Source: Isoetes taiwanensis
Taxonomy: Eukaryota; Streptophyta; Lycopodiopsida; Isoetales; Isoetaceae
DNA length: 64,000 nt
Direction: 5' to 3'
Assembly (NCBI GenBank): GCA_021234155.1
Contig: JAJEKV010000049.1
Coordinates: 7,970,036-8,034,035, forward strand
In this document: in pieces, positions 40,962-54,950 of the stretch
How positions within the stretch are numbered: position 1 is the stretch's first letter
Layout of the letters: each line of letters starts with the position of its first letter
Notes under the pieces: generated by a model
What the model saw: only the letters and a program-made list of their open reading frames with translations
The model's database searches: none
What the model was told of the DNA's origin: nothing
Position numbers and translations under genes: made by a program

Positions 40962-43109
40962 AGGCAGATGAGCTAGCAGCCTATAGATGTTGATATGCGA
41001 CCTCAACAATGATTTGTTGTTTTGCAAACAAAGTTGCAAGCATATGGCTTTAACATGGGCAAGTTACCTTTACTGCAAAATGAGCCATTATCTCTCTTTA
41101 TTCATATTTGGTCAAATTTATATAATATTGGTTGACAAAATCACCTGATGATATTTTCGACCTAAACCTAAACCAGCGTGAGCTCCTTTTCGGTGAATAG
41201 AATGGATCGTGGAGGCAAGAATAGAATCTACCAATCTCAGATAGTTGATTGCGGCATGCCAAGGGAACGGTGGAGAAAATATAGGAGGATTCTGGAAGCG
41301 GCAGAGGGAGGCATCAAAACAGGTTCGTGAGCATTCATTTCAGCAATTTTTTGGGGTTCAAAGCAGGGCAGAACTATTTTCAATTGCAGAGGGAACAGGA
41401 TGATTTGTGACCCTTGTGTTGAATGTAGTTGGATAGGTTCTGCAAGTATATCAGCATATTCAATTTCGAAATTGGTGAAGAAGCATACCCAGTTACAGAG
41501 GGAACAGGAGGATCTGAGGCCTTGTGTTGAATGGAATTGGGAAAGTGCTGATTCCAACTGATCCAAATACGAATTTGGTGTAGATGTCCATTTATGTTGC
41601 AGATCTGGAGCTTCATTTTGAAGAAGTTCCATTCATTCTATTGAAGATCACTTTCAGTTGCTGAGGATATATATCAGAGATACTATTCTATCATTCCTCC
41701 GGAAAAATAGCATTGTGCTGCTCAAAGTTCTGAAATACATTAGGGCTTTTTCAAAACATGACAACTAAGCCAAATGAAGATAAATGAACTACCAATCAGA
41801 AATCAGAGCCTGACGGGTCCAGTCAGCAAAATGATATGGTTTAAGATTAATAACTAATAATGGTGCTCGGGGGAGTGGCCTTGCATGGAACAATATTTAT
41901 TGATATGATCAAGTAAGAAAGTCATCCAGTATGTCTAAGCCTTGCTATTATCAAAGAGAGAGCTAAAAATAAACCTTGACCTTTATTTAGAAGCAAAAAG
42001 GCAAAAAAAGAGTGTTGTTACCTATAAATAGAAGGACAACTTTGAGACGTGATATCTCCGCGACCACAACTCAGAAATCGGCGATCCTTACCTTGTTGGA
42101 AAGTGCATAGGGGTCTAAGTTGACTGCACAACTAGATCTGCTTCTTCCTATGTTGATGATGTGCCTAGTCTTACCTTCTAGTATCTTCTCTTATTCCTTG
42201 CTTGATCATATCATTAGAAGGAATTCATGTAACACCAGTGGTTGGTGGCTAGAAAAAGAGTTTGTTCTTATACAGTCTTGCGGAGTAGCTTGACTTGGTG
42301 ATATCTCTTCTAGTTGGTCCGGTTGGGTGGTAAAACGAGTACCCTGTGGTATTTTTTTTTCTAATAAGTTGATGAATTTGCAGGAAGAATAGAGCATTCG
42401 TAACACAAAACTGTTATAACTAACTCACTGGATCATATTTTCTAGCATAACTATTGATAGAAAAGTCCAAATGAGCTCTCGTTTAGTGCAATAGATAGAT
42501 ATCATTGAGATCTTTCCAACCTTAGGTGCTTTGAACATATTTTAACCACTTATGATAGTCAAAACTCCAAAAAATATGGTTTTTACTATTTTTTACTATT
42601 CTTCGGGGCTGAAAGATATGTAAACCACCCAAGATTGGAAAGATCTCAATGAGATCTATCTATTGCACCAAACAAGAGCTCATTTAGACTTTTCTATCAA
42701 CACTTATGCTAGAAAATGTGATCCAGTGAGTTAGTTATAACTGTTTTGCTTACTGGATTACCAGTTCTGTTTTTTGATTGGTAGTTCATATAGCTTAGTC
42801 AGCAGTTCTTAGAAGGCCCTTTTATGATCTCAAAAAATCTCTAATGATTCCATAATGTGCTGTATTTTTCAATACAAAAAGGTCTATGCTTTGTTGGTTT
42901 TCTTGTCATATTATCTTTTCTATTGCTTCTTTTAATACTGATCATTTTTTCCTGAACCATTCTCTTGGCTCTTCCTTCATATGATTATTCTACCTTGTCT
43001 TTCACAACTATCTATCCATCCCACCATCTTATAGTTCTTGAAACCACTTACCTTTAGAAATATTTTCCAAGTGATTACCATGATGATTCCCAGCTCCAAG
43101 CTATCATCA
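40962..43109. other. Non-coding stretch with an inverted-repeat element
   Basis: No gene recognised apart from the inverted repeat at 42407-42747, listed separately. Confidence 0.45.
42407..42747. repeat. Inverted repeat (foldback/MITE-like), ~116 bp arms
   Basis: The left arm 42407-42522 (AAAACTGTTATAACTAACTC...) is the imperfect reverse complement of the right arm 42631-42747 (...GAGTTAGTTATAACTGTTTT), with a 108 bp spacer. Total 341 bp, non-coding. Flanks show no clear target duplication by eye, so whether it is a MITE or a local inverted duplication is open. Confidence 0.8.
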
Positions 43110-44152
43110 GGTACATTTCTTAAGAAGACTTACATTGAAGACTTTATGGGCGTTTAAGTGAGCATGGAGATCAAGCTTGTAGGATTGGGTACTTACTCTT
43201 TCAATAACTTTAAAAGGTCCTGCCCATCGTGGAGCAAGCTTCTTGTAGTTGTCGATCCAGAGCTTGGCCTACTTGACTTTAATCTTGAGCCACACGCTAT
43301 CTCAACCTGAAATTCCCTTACCATCGTATGTTTGTCTGCCAAACTCTTTTGACGGTTTCTTGCAGCTGACAAATATCCTCGAACTTCCTCCACTAACTGC
43401 TGCATATCTGACAATATATGTTGAGAGACTTCTACCTTTAACACAGGATTGTGCCAGCAGGTATCGGGTGTGCAGCATTAATAGCCATATTTAATCATAA
43501 AGGGGGGAATCTGAGATGATTCTGGCTTGGTGCTATTGAATGCAAATTCAACCAAGTAGATATAGTCCTCCCACTTCGACTGCTTATTCTAGACATAGTT
43601 CTCAACATATATTCTAGAATTCTATTTGTCCGCTTCATCTGAAAATTTGGTTGAGGATGATGTGATGTATTCATGCAGAGCTTTGACATGATAGTGCTGA
43701 AGAAATCATTCCAGAAGGCGCTTTATGAACTTTGGGTCCCTATTGGAGATGATCTCTCTAGGCATCCCATGCAGCCTAAAGTTCTCTTTTGCAAATAGTA
43801 GATAGATAGATAGTAGTTTTCGCGGTATCTAGGGTTGTGTCTGTGGTTCAACATGGCCGAAAGTGTGTCATCTTCGACAACTTGCTGACCACTAACATTA
43901 ACGCATCGTAGCCCCTTGCTACTCTTGGGAGGCCCATTTTGAAATCTATGTTGACTACTTCTATTTGGCATTTGGCAATACCAAGGATTCCAAGGCTCCT
44001 GAGATTTGGAATTGCTTTGCCTTCATTTGCTGGCATAACTGGCACTCTTGGATGTACCTCGCTATATGCTTCTTCGTGCCTGGCTAGAAGCAAGTACTTC
44101 TAATCTTGAAATACGTCTTCATGAGTCCTGCATATGGCCGGCGATAGATGTA
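43110..44152 (-). pseudogene. Third Gypsy element: decayed integrase
   Basis: Minus strand. From the HHCC region (AGLMKTYFKIR, about 44130) through VVNIDFKMGLPRVARGYDAL, the LSKMTHF stretch, AFYNS-type sequence, VEVSQHILSDMQQLVEEVRG and the tail to about 43110 (HKVF). Numerous stops and shifts. Closest to OUTER. Confidence 0.85.
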
Positions 44153-47100
44153 GTCCAACAATTCAAATAGGAAACAAATTGGGCACACTAGCGATGCTTA
44201 AGATATTGCTATTTATATCCATTTCTTTAAAGACACAATCCTAATAGAATCCGTCAAAGATTTTCATGTATTCATCATTACAAAGGAATAATACCGAAAT
44301 TGCACACACAAAAATGTATTCTTATTGAAAGTCTGAAATGTACATGCACACAAGAATTTGGCATTCAAACTTTCTTTCCCATTGCTGCAACAGGTCAAAA
44401 TTGGCATGGGCGGGTCGAAATTGCCATGTGATGCTTCGTCCAACTGCTATAATCTATGTACAACCTCCTTTGATCGCTCCTTCTCCTCTTGTACCTCTCC
44501 GTTCTCTCCGCCCCCTTTTCTCCTTCCCAAGAGCGTTGGTTCAGACCTGAATTGGGGCTTTTATCTCAACCCTTATATCTCCACCATTCAACCTCCACCC
44601 CTTGATTAAATGTGCATGCTTCCCTTAACTATAAAAAACTTGTGCATTCATTCTTCTTCTCTTGCGGCTCTTGTTTCTCTATGACTGAATAAGCTTTCAA
44701 ATCTATCATGCATGTAACTTAAATATTGATTTGCTAATGCGCATAGTAGAGTGATTACTGCCCTTTTGTGTTTTCAAGGAAACCTCCACAGTACTTACCC
44801 GACTAGCATAGCCCAAAAATTGCCCCATTGGCATATACTCTGCATATTTTCCCACAAAAATAGTGGGCAACCATTCTTGTTAACTCTTCACATCTTCTTT
44901 TAGCTCCACAAAGCTTCCTACTGGGTGCCTCCATTTTTGCAGCATGTCTTGATTGAATGATCATAAGCAAAACGTTGGAACCCCTGTGTAATGTTGTTTA
45001 CTCAAGAATTATGCCTTGGTGCTACAATTTATTGTACAAGAAGCCATCTATGTCATTTCTTCAATAGTAGATGTATAGTTCTTTTGCTAAATCAGAAAGG
45101 TTGTGTTTCTAGCAAGCATAAGATTTGTTTTTCGCCGAAGAAAAGAATTTTCCTTTTAAATATACAGATGGATAGTGCTTTATGCCCTGGGTTGATGCTA
45201 TCACATTCGTTTGCTAGAAGTATCTTATGTGGCTCTGATCAAAGTGGTTGAATTATATGTATTAAGAGCTTTCTTTCTGGCGCTAGGCTTACAAAAGAAC
45301 ACTGTGAGGTAAAGTTTCTGTTTGATAGATCTGTTTATCTCATCAGTTCAAGTATTCATCATGGTGATCTTTGAATTGCCAGAGCATGTCCAAGTTGATT
45401 GGAAAGGCAGGTGAGGCAGCAAAGATGAGCATACGGAGGGGAAGGCAAATGTGTGGTTTGAGATGTTATTTCTAGCAGCAATATTTTCGCTAGCAAACGA
45501 ATTTTAATTTTGAAGTGTTGGCTATGGATAATATTAACAAACTCAAAATGATTTCAAACGACGAGCTTAAATGTTATGAAAAAAATATAAGTCAGCGAAT
45601 GTATTTTTGCACATACCCTATTAACATGATTGATACATAAAATGGCTGGCATATTGCAGTTTGTGGCTTGTAGCACCAGTCCTTGGTTTTTTAGAGGCAA
45701 TATTTCTGCAATGCAAGCGCAAACAAATTTCTATTCAGGCCACGATTGCTCTCAAAATAAAGGCGGCCTTGAAGATAGGTTCTTTTGGAGCTTGTGGGCA
45801 ACTAGCACATAAAGAACACATCAATGGTTAACATGGGACTGGGATCGTAGCAGATCAAAAGAAAGTTGCCTTTTATACGGACCTGCTTTATTCTTGCTTG
45901 AGTGGAGGCCAAGTTTTAATTTTGAGAATCTGTTACATAAAAGCTGCCTCTCATTTCTATATTCTCGTGCGTACTCTTTTTTCTATTGTTGCTCCTCGGA
46001 CAAACTAGCATACCACTCATGCTGTTGTTCTCTTTTTCGTTGCCTCATGTAAACTCTAACTGCACATATGATTACCTCATTACAGATGCCACTTTCAGAA
46101 TTACTCATTTAAGAGATGAGCAACCAGTATTAGCAACTAAGGAATATGAAGTTCCAGAGAACATGTTGCCTGGCCCTATTTAAAGTTCAACGTGACTATG
46201 GAACAACATGTCAATATGTTACAAGCAAATGATTGTTTGCATCATGGCATAGCAGGCACCTTATGCTTTACACTGGATGAGGTAGGTTTGGAAAATGACT
46301 TTGAAATCAACAGTTATTTCCATCAATAACAGGCAGAAGGCTAGCAGCAATAATTAAACTGACAACAACTTATGTCTCTTACTCCCCAACTGCCTTCTTG
46401 AGCACTCTAATATTTTTCAGTTGGTCGCATGCCTCTTCAAATGATTCCCTATCCTTTGTATGATCACACCTTAGTTATACAATGATCACACCTTCAAAGG
46501 TTACACTTACACATAGAATAGACCATTAACAAAGACCTTAATGTGAATCAACCATTGAATAATTTACTGTAGCAAAGGTAAAAGCACTGTAGCTTATATT
46601 TTTCAATGAAAACTTAAACGAGCATTGCCGACAGCCCAGGCATTCATCAAATGATGAATCCGATCAGAATCACTTCATGCATACATGTTTTAATCTCTGT
46701 TTCTACTTATAAGTAGTTAGGCGGCACCGATTCACTAAGAATCAGTCCCGACGGTTATGGACTTGCTATTCGAGCTCGATCCATATTTGCCTCCTTTTTT
46801 ATCTTTAAACATTTAACCTTTAACATATTAAACCCTTCAATGGTTTCAAACGACCATTATACATAAGTATTTCACTTAGTAACTAGGTTGCACCATAACC
46901 TAGCATAGTTAGGTACACCTTAGATCTCTGAGCTATGGGAACTGTGGACATCTGTGCATTCTCAACATAGAACCACCACTGTGCAATTCTCACACTGCAA
47001 TTCCAGCTATCACATGGATCAACTGGTTTTTACATTGAAACGACCTCCAGTTATTTCATGAATCAACTGAGGTCAAACTATTATAATATGAACATACCCT

Positions 47101-47339
47101 TTCACATCTTTCTCATTAGCACATATCTTAACAAAATACAAATAGATACGAACGATCACACCTGTCATCCTCAGATTTCGTATATTCTTCTCTCTCTATG
47201 CTTTGACTTCATTTTTACTCAAAATATTAGTAATTACACTAGAAAACAAGTAGTTTAAACAAAAATTAAAAAAAACTACCCCCTTGGATATACTACAATA
47301 TAGCTATTATGTGTATCATGTAAGATTGGGGCTTCCTTT
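44153..47339. other. 3.2 kb insertion of unknown nature between parts of the third Gypsy element
   Basis: Separates the RNase H end at 47340 from the integrase start at 44152, which should be only about 250 bp apart. No protein family, LTR pair or terminal repeat recognised by eye. It may be a decayed transposon or a rearrangement. Confidence 0.4.
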
Positions 47340-49075
47340 TTAAAATGCTTGAAGGTCTTTTTTTTTTCGTTGTCCGCCCTTGTGTTCTTGCAAAGACTTA
47401 GCCCATACATACTTAAATTCCATGCTTGAAGGAATGGCTTCCTCTATCTTCTTACTGAATTCGCTTGACAAGATGGAGATGGCATTGCAACGTACTCGAG
47501 TCTCTAGTGGCTGTCGAGAAAGTGCGTCAGCAACCACAATTAAGTTTGAGGAGTGGTTCTGTTGGTTTGTATTCGACTAAAATTTCCTGCCAAGTAAGTA
47601 GTGCTTCTACATATGAAGAACTCTTACAACTGCTAGACGCTCTTGATCGTGCTTTGGATAGTTGTTCGGCATCATTCATCTTCTTGGAGTCGTTGGCCAC
47701 CACTCTTCCCTCTTGCATGAGGACTCCTCCCATTGCGATCTTGCTTACATTTGTTGCTACCAACTTATCCTTATTTGGATCTAGTAGGGTCAGCACTGGT
47801 GCTATAGAGGCTTCGTTCAGCTTGTCAACAGAAGTTTGAACATTCTAAATCCAATGTGCAACCTAAGTTTTGACTTTCTAGTATTTAGTGAGGTCTAATC
47901 GAGGTGCTGCTCACTTAGCTAATTTCTTCACAAAATTCTTATAATACTCTGCAAGATCCAAAAAGCTTCTTACTTCTAATACATTCTGCGGTGCTGGCCA
48001 CATTGCTTCGATCTTGGATGGATTGATGGGGATTCCCTCTGTCGATATGACATGACTTAAATACTCCACCTTCGGTGTTGCGAAGTGGCACTTTGAAAGC
48101 TTGCCAAAAAGGCAGTGTTGTCTCAAATTTTCCAATAGCCTTGGACTATATGCTCCGCCATTGACTTGATGTAGATGAGGATGTCGTCGAAGAAAATGAT
48201 GATGAACTCATCCAAGTATGAAGGTTTCGGAAGCATTTGATAGACCAAAGAGCATTATCATGAATTGACAGTGCCCATACCGTTTTCTAAAGGCAGTCTT
48301 ACATATGTCTTCCTCCTTTATTCTTATTTGATGGTGCTCGGATCTTAAGTCTACCTTGGAGAATAGTTTAGCTCCTTGGAGCTGGACTATCAAGACATCT
48401 GCCCTTGGCAAGACATACTTGTTCTTAATTGTCTGCTTGTTGAGTTGTCGATAGTCTATGCACATTCTCAAACTTTCATTTTTTTCTTCACGAAGAGGAT
48501 GGGTGTCCCGAAGGATGACACACTAGGTCAAATAATTCAAGCTCAAGCAACTCCTTCAACTGCTTCTTGAGTTCTGCTGCTCGGGAGTGCTCATTCTATA
48601 AGGAGCTTTGCTGGCTGGTTTTGCATCTAGTGCAAGAGTGATTTCACACCCTAAGCCTCTATAAGGCAGAAGCTCTCAAGTTTCATCTCCTTGGCAACCG
48701 TTCCAAAGTCGCATTTTCCTTCTTACTCTTGCGATTGGGGTCGACGACTTCTAGCTTAAGAATGTACGTGACCTCATCTCTTTAATATATGTACCTAGCT
48801 TTTTGGTTGACATGCATTGCATGACTGAAATGACTTTCGTAGCTTTGATTGTAAAGTGCTTGAAGTACTAGAATGGATATTTCTTACTTATGGAAATCTA
48901 TTATTGGCTTAGCCTGCTTTGAATAATCGACTATGAGGTCATACTTGCCCATGCCTAACTTTGCTCCGCTTAAGCTAGTATCCCTTGTTCCTTTAGTGTT
49001 GCAAATTGCTCAGTCATAATTACTGGCTTAGACTTAGGCTTAACATTATTGCTCTTAAAGATGTTCGCCATCTAG
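47340..49075 (-). pseudogene. Third Gypsy element: decayed protease, RT and RNase H
   Basis: Minus strand. Protease remains at about 48750-49075; RT with [40 protein letters not shown] and [20 protein letters not shown] (48471-48208); [20 protein letters not shown] (48100). RNase H with DKLVATNVSKIAMGGVLMQE (47760) and MVADALSRQP (47537). Gag and LTRs were not found in the window. Confidence 0.88.
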
Positions 49076-51207
49076 TGGGTGCAAGGCTACGGTTAAAGAA
49101 TTATTTACATAAATTCTATGGCCACAGGTTTTGTCGACATGATATTTCCTTTGAACACAAAAGACTATGCAATTAAATAATTATTCTCGTTTTAGATCTA
49201 TTCTATACTCTGCAATTCCCCCTCTCTTGATTATTACCCTCTTGACATAATACACAAAAGCCTTAGTTCATAACATAATAAAAAAGAGCAAAATGTGTCT
49301 GGCCTAGCCAGAAAACCCACAATTATAAAGATAAACAAATAGATATGCATCCTTCCAAAGAGTTGCATGACACTATAAGGGGGAAAATGCACCTCATGGC
49401 TAATTGAGGGAACGCCCATATTAGAACTTAGTTAAAAAAAAGGGTTCACACATTTTACTGTACATAGCAGTAAAGACCAGCAAGAATAGATGATGTCTCT
49501 CTTCTTTGCATTTGAACACCACATAAGAAGCTTCTCATGTAAGAAATTCTTCACTACATCACTTCCTTATTGTCAAAACCCTTATTTTCATCACATGCTT
49601 ACCTGCAATGACGATCGAAGGTTCTTTTGTTTCTGATCATTGCTTTAGTCTGCCATTACTGTAGGATCCATAGCTGCCATAAGCGAAAGACATGATCCAC
49701 CTCATTTTTTTGTCTAAAATATTACCTTGAACATCAATTTGGGCAACTGCTATAAATCTGCTCTGCTTTTCTAACTTCTATTTAGGATCGTGCAAAAAAG
49801 GAAACAGAAAAATCTTAGAAGGTTTGACAAATTTTGCCAGATTGACCACTCCTGATCTGGGAACAACCAGAGAAGAAGAGGGTAGTCCCTCTTATTGTCA
49901 GTTCCAAGTTTCAGTATTTTGCTAGAATAACTTTTCCTGCCTCGTTGCAATGCAAGGATGTTAAAAGCATGTTGACGATTTTCAAGGGCTGTTTAGTTTT
50001 GGGAAAATTAGCAACGCCTATGGAACCAAATAGAATCAAACTCTGATATCAAATTTACATATTTCTTCTTTTGCAAAAGCATAAGAATAAGAAAGAAATG
50101 GCTTAGTTCATCAATGTAAAACCAGAACAAAGCCATCGATTTGCACACCCACCAAGCATGTAGAATCTTTATCTTGGAGATACATCACTATTGCATCTCC
50201 CATCACTTTCTCAATTGAGCATGGAAAAATGCCTTTACCTTCCATTAGGAGAAAAGTGGATGCACCTTTCTAGATCTATGCGAAGCAATAGCAGCAATTC
50301 TGGCTAATCCATTTTCATAACCATGACCTGACCCATTTTTGCAAGGTTAAGTTGCATGGATAACAACAACAATCTTCATATAAATCATGGTTAAACTGCA
50401 CGCATTACAACAACAATTAAAATAAAGAACGATTGATGACAAGTTGTATGCAGCAACAACTCAGCCAACTATTTATTACCATAATTTGTACCCATGTCTT
50501 GCTCTTGTATAAGTGGAATCCACATTGCTTCATCCTGTTACAGGAATGCGGTACGTATAAAAGTTCACCAATGAACATCGTTTGATTTCAATGTAGAAGC
50601 AAATAAGCCAATATATACAAAACATAAAAGCACAAACATAACCAATGAGACTAAATTTTTAAAAAACTTTGCATGCATCTGTTTATGAAATGCATTATTC
50701 AAAACTCATATTAATTGGAAGGAAAGACTTTGTTTTCTTCAGCAGAGATGCCTTCTCATCAAACTTGACAGTGATGCCCATAATATAATAATATACAGAA
50801 CCACGAAAGCATGTTAACTTCTAAAACATGGTTTTCATCTACTTGAGCTCTTTATTAGCCAAACAATACTTTCTCTTCAGTATGGCCAAGAGGCCTAAAC
50901 ACAACAGATAGCTCTATTGGTTAGCTCTATTGGGTATTGCTAAGCAGGAAGAAACTATATTGCAAGGCAACAAAGCATCTGTCAAATAATTTTATCTCAA
51001 CTAATTTTATCTGCTCTTCTAGAACACAACCTATAAACTGGCGTCACAAAGTAATTTACGTATAAGATCCTTTATTTGAGTTATAGCTTTGTCTCTACTT
51101 CTTCTGGAGATTTCGAATGGACTTTCCAATTCACAAGCTAAAATTAATTATTGAAGTTTAATCCCCAACCAATTATGAGAGTGAATATTAGAACAGTGGC
51201 ACATGCT
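49076..51207. other. AT-rich stretch without recognisable gene
   Basis: Nothing supported on either strand beyond short low-complexity frames. Confidence 0.45.
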
Positions 51208-51211
51208 TTAA

Positions 51212-51234
51212 GGAAGGAAGGAAGGAAGGAAGTT
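51212..51234. repeat. (GGAA)n microsatellite at LINE 3' end
   Basis: AAGGAAGGAAGGAAGGAAGG and further units, directly adjoining the putative LINE terminus (TTTATTTTAACGTCCACGG). Confidence 0.9.
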
Positions 51235-51707
51235 TATTTTAACGTCCACGGAGGCTAGAGGCCTATGAGACGGTACATGCAGAGAACAGGCAAAAAGCCA
51301 AAAACCCCAACACCAAAAACAAACAATGTAACTGTACAGTAGATCCCTACTACCGGGATGAAAAAAACCCCCACTTGGGAGGAAAAACCCTAACAGTAGG
51401 CTCTCAAATACTATGCCCCCGAAGAGCAAGTCTGACGGCCGAAATCTGCAGGATGTAAGCTCCCAGTCGCGCTACCATAGGTGATGCAAGTAACTGATGT
51501 AGCGGTGTGTCAGAGCATCTAAGATCAGTGTGCCTTTGCCGGACATGGGCATATCTTTGCCGGGCACCGCATTTGGAGGGCATGGTGCTCATCCTCTATC
51601 ACGTGCATCGACAACACCGACATATCCTCTCCTCCCCAGGGATCCCGTGGCCCGCCATTCACCCCCAAATGACTGTTTCAATTCTGAGGTAATGGGAACC
51701 CGTCCTT

Positions 51708-51891
51708 ATGGCAGCAATAGCTCTCTGTTTCTTCACCGAGATGTGTGCTTTCAAGTACCGATGGTGTCCATGCTCAAGGCCGGGATTAATCTGAGCGTTA
51801 TGGCAGCAATAGCTCTCCGTTTCTTCACCGAGATGTGTGCTTTCAAGTACCGATGGGGTCCATGCTCAAGGCCGGGATTAATCTGAGCGTG
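51708..51891. repeat. 92 bp tandem duplication in LINE 3' part
   Basis: 51708-51799 and 51800-51891 are nearly identical (phrase GCAGCAATAGCTCTC...CTGAGCGT), a head-to-tail duplication within the LINE. Confidence 0.9.
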
Positions 51892-54724
51892 ATAGTGCTC
51901 TATCTTGGGCTTTGCAAGAGTAGAGGCATCCCACAGAGTGGCAGCATAGCCCGCATCCAATTGCCCATTCTGCAAGATTAGAATGCGCCGGTGCCACCAT
52001 CTGTTGGTAATCCATAGACCACCTCATAAACCATCCCTTACAGTGCTCGTGCCATACCCTCTTCAGCTGCTGGGGGCCCTGCATTAACAATACTGCCTGT
52101 GGAGGCAAGCGATGCTCATCCATCTCATCCACCTTATGGAAGCAAGTAAGATGCTGCAAGATAGCGAATCTTTGTAAAGGCGAACCCCGTCTCATACAAC
52201 AAAATCGATGCGATGCGGTGCCCTTCACTCCCAAGCTATATGTCAAGAAAGCTTTCTGCACCCTTTCCAACCTATCCCACGTGTTTTTGCTAACTCTTTG
52301 GGCCCCAAACCTCCACCCCATATAGCAAAGACCGCTCGACCAAAGCCCTAAGCGGTGTGCTCTCCTCGCCCGATCCACAGAGATCTATCAAGCAACACGT
52401 GTTTTTTAATCGCATATAGAGCCTTCCAGCCTGCACTGGCTCTCCTCTCCACACACTCATCCCACAGCATGTTAGTAGTGAAATCAATTCCCAGATACTT
52501 GAAGCTCCGCACCATCTCCACTTCCTGTCCCCTGTAATATAACTCCGGGATAGGGTGTTGCGAGGACAGGATCACGAGATGCTTAGTTTTGTGCAAGTTC
52601 ACTGTCATTCCCGTTGCCCCACAGAACCCACTGAGGGCATCCAAATGCTGCTACATACTGCCGGCCGTGTGGGCTAGCAAATCTACATCATCCGCATATA
52701 GTAACTGGATTGCACCCCGGCTACCCCATGGTGCTGCATCCACGTCTCCAAGCTATCAATGTACAACCCAAAGAGCGTTGGAGACAACGGGCAGCCCTGC
52801 TTAACTCCCATAGTGCTAGCTACCCGCCTATCTTCATAAGGCAGTGCAGCATAAATCCCATCATAAAGTTGGTGCACCACATTCTGCAACTCCTGTGGAA
52901 CTCGCAATTCTTGCAACCTCTGCCACAGCATGTCTCTGGGGACGGTATCATATGCAGTCTTAAAATCTACAAAGCAGCAATACAAGTCACATTTGCATTC
53001 CGCTTGCCTCCATCAACACTCTCAAAGTGAAGATATGGTCGGTCGTGGAGTGAGCTGGGCGAAAGCCTGCCTGGCCAATTGCCCGCACCCTGCCTCCTCG
53101 GCCCACTTAGTGAGTTTCTTCTCCACCACTCCTGCCAGGAGCTTTGCAAACAGCGAGCTTACCATAATCATCCGGTAATTCGCTGGCTCATCCATATTAT
53201 TAGCTTTATGAACAGGAACAACCTTACTAACCATCCACTCCTGGGGGAGCCCCTCCCTCAGAGCCTGGTTAAGGATCACCGTCAGGGCCCCTACCACGCG
53301 GATGGGCCACCCCATTTCAACATTTCGACCTGCGGCCCTGTAAATCCTTTTGCCTTGCCATTCGCCCGGATGCACGAGACCCTGCTGGACATCCTCTGCG
53401 TGAGCCGCAGCACCTCTCCTACCTGATCAGGGACCCGGCATTAGCTCACGGGGGTTATATAACTCCCCTAAGCGGTGCATCCATTGCTCCACACTTACAT
53501 TACCGACCACGGCGCTACGGTATAACATCTTATGCCAAAAAGCTTTTGGCTCGCCATGAGCATGTCAAGCAGCGCTTTCGAAGTTTCGCCATGTATCTCC
53601 CCTTCTTGGCTTTTAGGAAGAGCTTATAGTCTTGCGGGGCTGTGGCGCAATCGTGGATCTATGACTGCGCGGTGGCTCTTTAGAGCCTTGCAATCGACAT
53701 CAAACCACGGGTTCGGGGAAAATGCGGCGGTGTCCCTCCTTGGAGGGCCCTTCACCGCAAAGGAAGCACCGCAAAGAAGCGGCGCCCTCACCCGACCATG
53801 CTTTTTGTCTTGCGGTGTGTAGAAGCTATCAAACCCTCAGAACTCCCACACCAACAGAGATTCATCGCCCCTCGCCCGATGGCGTGGGATGTATGGTAAT
53901 CCTCCACGCCCCCTTTTGCGGTGTCTCCACTATTGAGTGCTCCCAATTCGGCCGTGACATAAAGTGGGTCGTGATCGATAAAGCCTCCTCATCCCCCATT
54001 AGGCTTGTGCCAATGGAGAAGTGTGTAACTATGTCAAGTCTTTCGCTACCGGGGCGAGAAGGTAATCCAACACACTAGCTCCCCATCCCGCCTATCACTC
54101 CCGCAAGTAACACCCCCGAGTGTGGCCATGGCTGCATACCATTACAAATTACCATGTCAAAACACGGCGGAGCTGGACCAGCTGCACGCCAAATGGTCTA
54201 GCCACCATATCCGGGGAGTGCCACATTATCTTTGAAATAGCGGCCGTCTCAAGCCAAAGCGGATCAGCATTAGCGCGCCGCCTTTGAAAGTCACCGACCG
54301 CAAGCTGCGACGTCACGAGCATTGAAATCTCTAGCAAAAGCACCCGTCCCTGGCTTGTCTATAGCGGTCTATGTCATCATCTGATTCCCTATCGGCATCA
54401 CGGACATACGTAATCCGCATCATGTACATGGTAGAACTTAGAGCCCGCATGGGGAATGTAGCGACTAGCAAGAAACAATGGGACATGACCGGGCTCTATC
54501 ATCATTACCCACATGTAGCGGTTAAATGCATCGGACTTCTTAAGTGTGATCTTGCATGCTAAAGCGTCTCTAAAGTAGCAAGCTACTCCCACCGTACTCC
54601 CGCCCGCCATGGCGCTCATTAGCAAGTGAGAAATGCTGATATCCTTGAATGTCTGGCAATCGATGCCCTTCATACTCCCATGTCTCCTGCAGGAAGAGGA
54701 TGTCCATGTCTGTCGCGAGCCCAT
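51878..54724 (-). pseudogene. LINE ORF2: endonuclease and reverse transcriptase
   Basis: Minus strand. Endonuclease remains at about 54700-53950 (a DMDILFLQETWEYEG-like start; VGDFQRRR corresponds to the GDFNAR motif). The RT runs from about 53400 (VSKVVPVHKANNMDEPANYR), through CCFVDFKTAYDTVPRDMLWQ (52980), MGVKQGCPLSPTLFGLYIDS (52800) and the catalytic YADD region (about 52690). It continues with VNLHKTKHLVILSSQ and FKYLGIDF (52600-52480), then a C-terminal region (WDRLERVQKAFLTYSLGVKG, 52270). At least six frame breaks; non-functional. Confidence 0.88.
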
Positions 54725-54950
54725 TCAAGCCACCGCAAGCCCCTACAATTCCGGAAATAATGCGAAGACACTTTTCCTATTTGAATGCATTTGTGGACCC
54801 ATCCCGAGTGCCTCGAGGACGCCGGGGCGTGGTTGGAATAACTCGGGCAGCCTGCTCACGGGACCCTGATGGATGTGCTGCAGTTGTGGAAGGCCTCAAT
54901 CCGCCCTCTCCACGGCACGCTGCCACGATGCCCCCGGACTGCTCTGCCCC

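Noticed and set aside
45630-46183. Two short plus-strand frames between the parts of the third Gypsy element
   Set aside because: No homology recognised, no splice or start context, short; chance frames.
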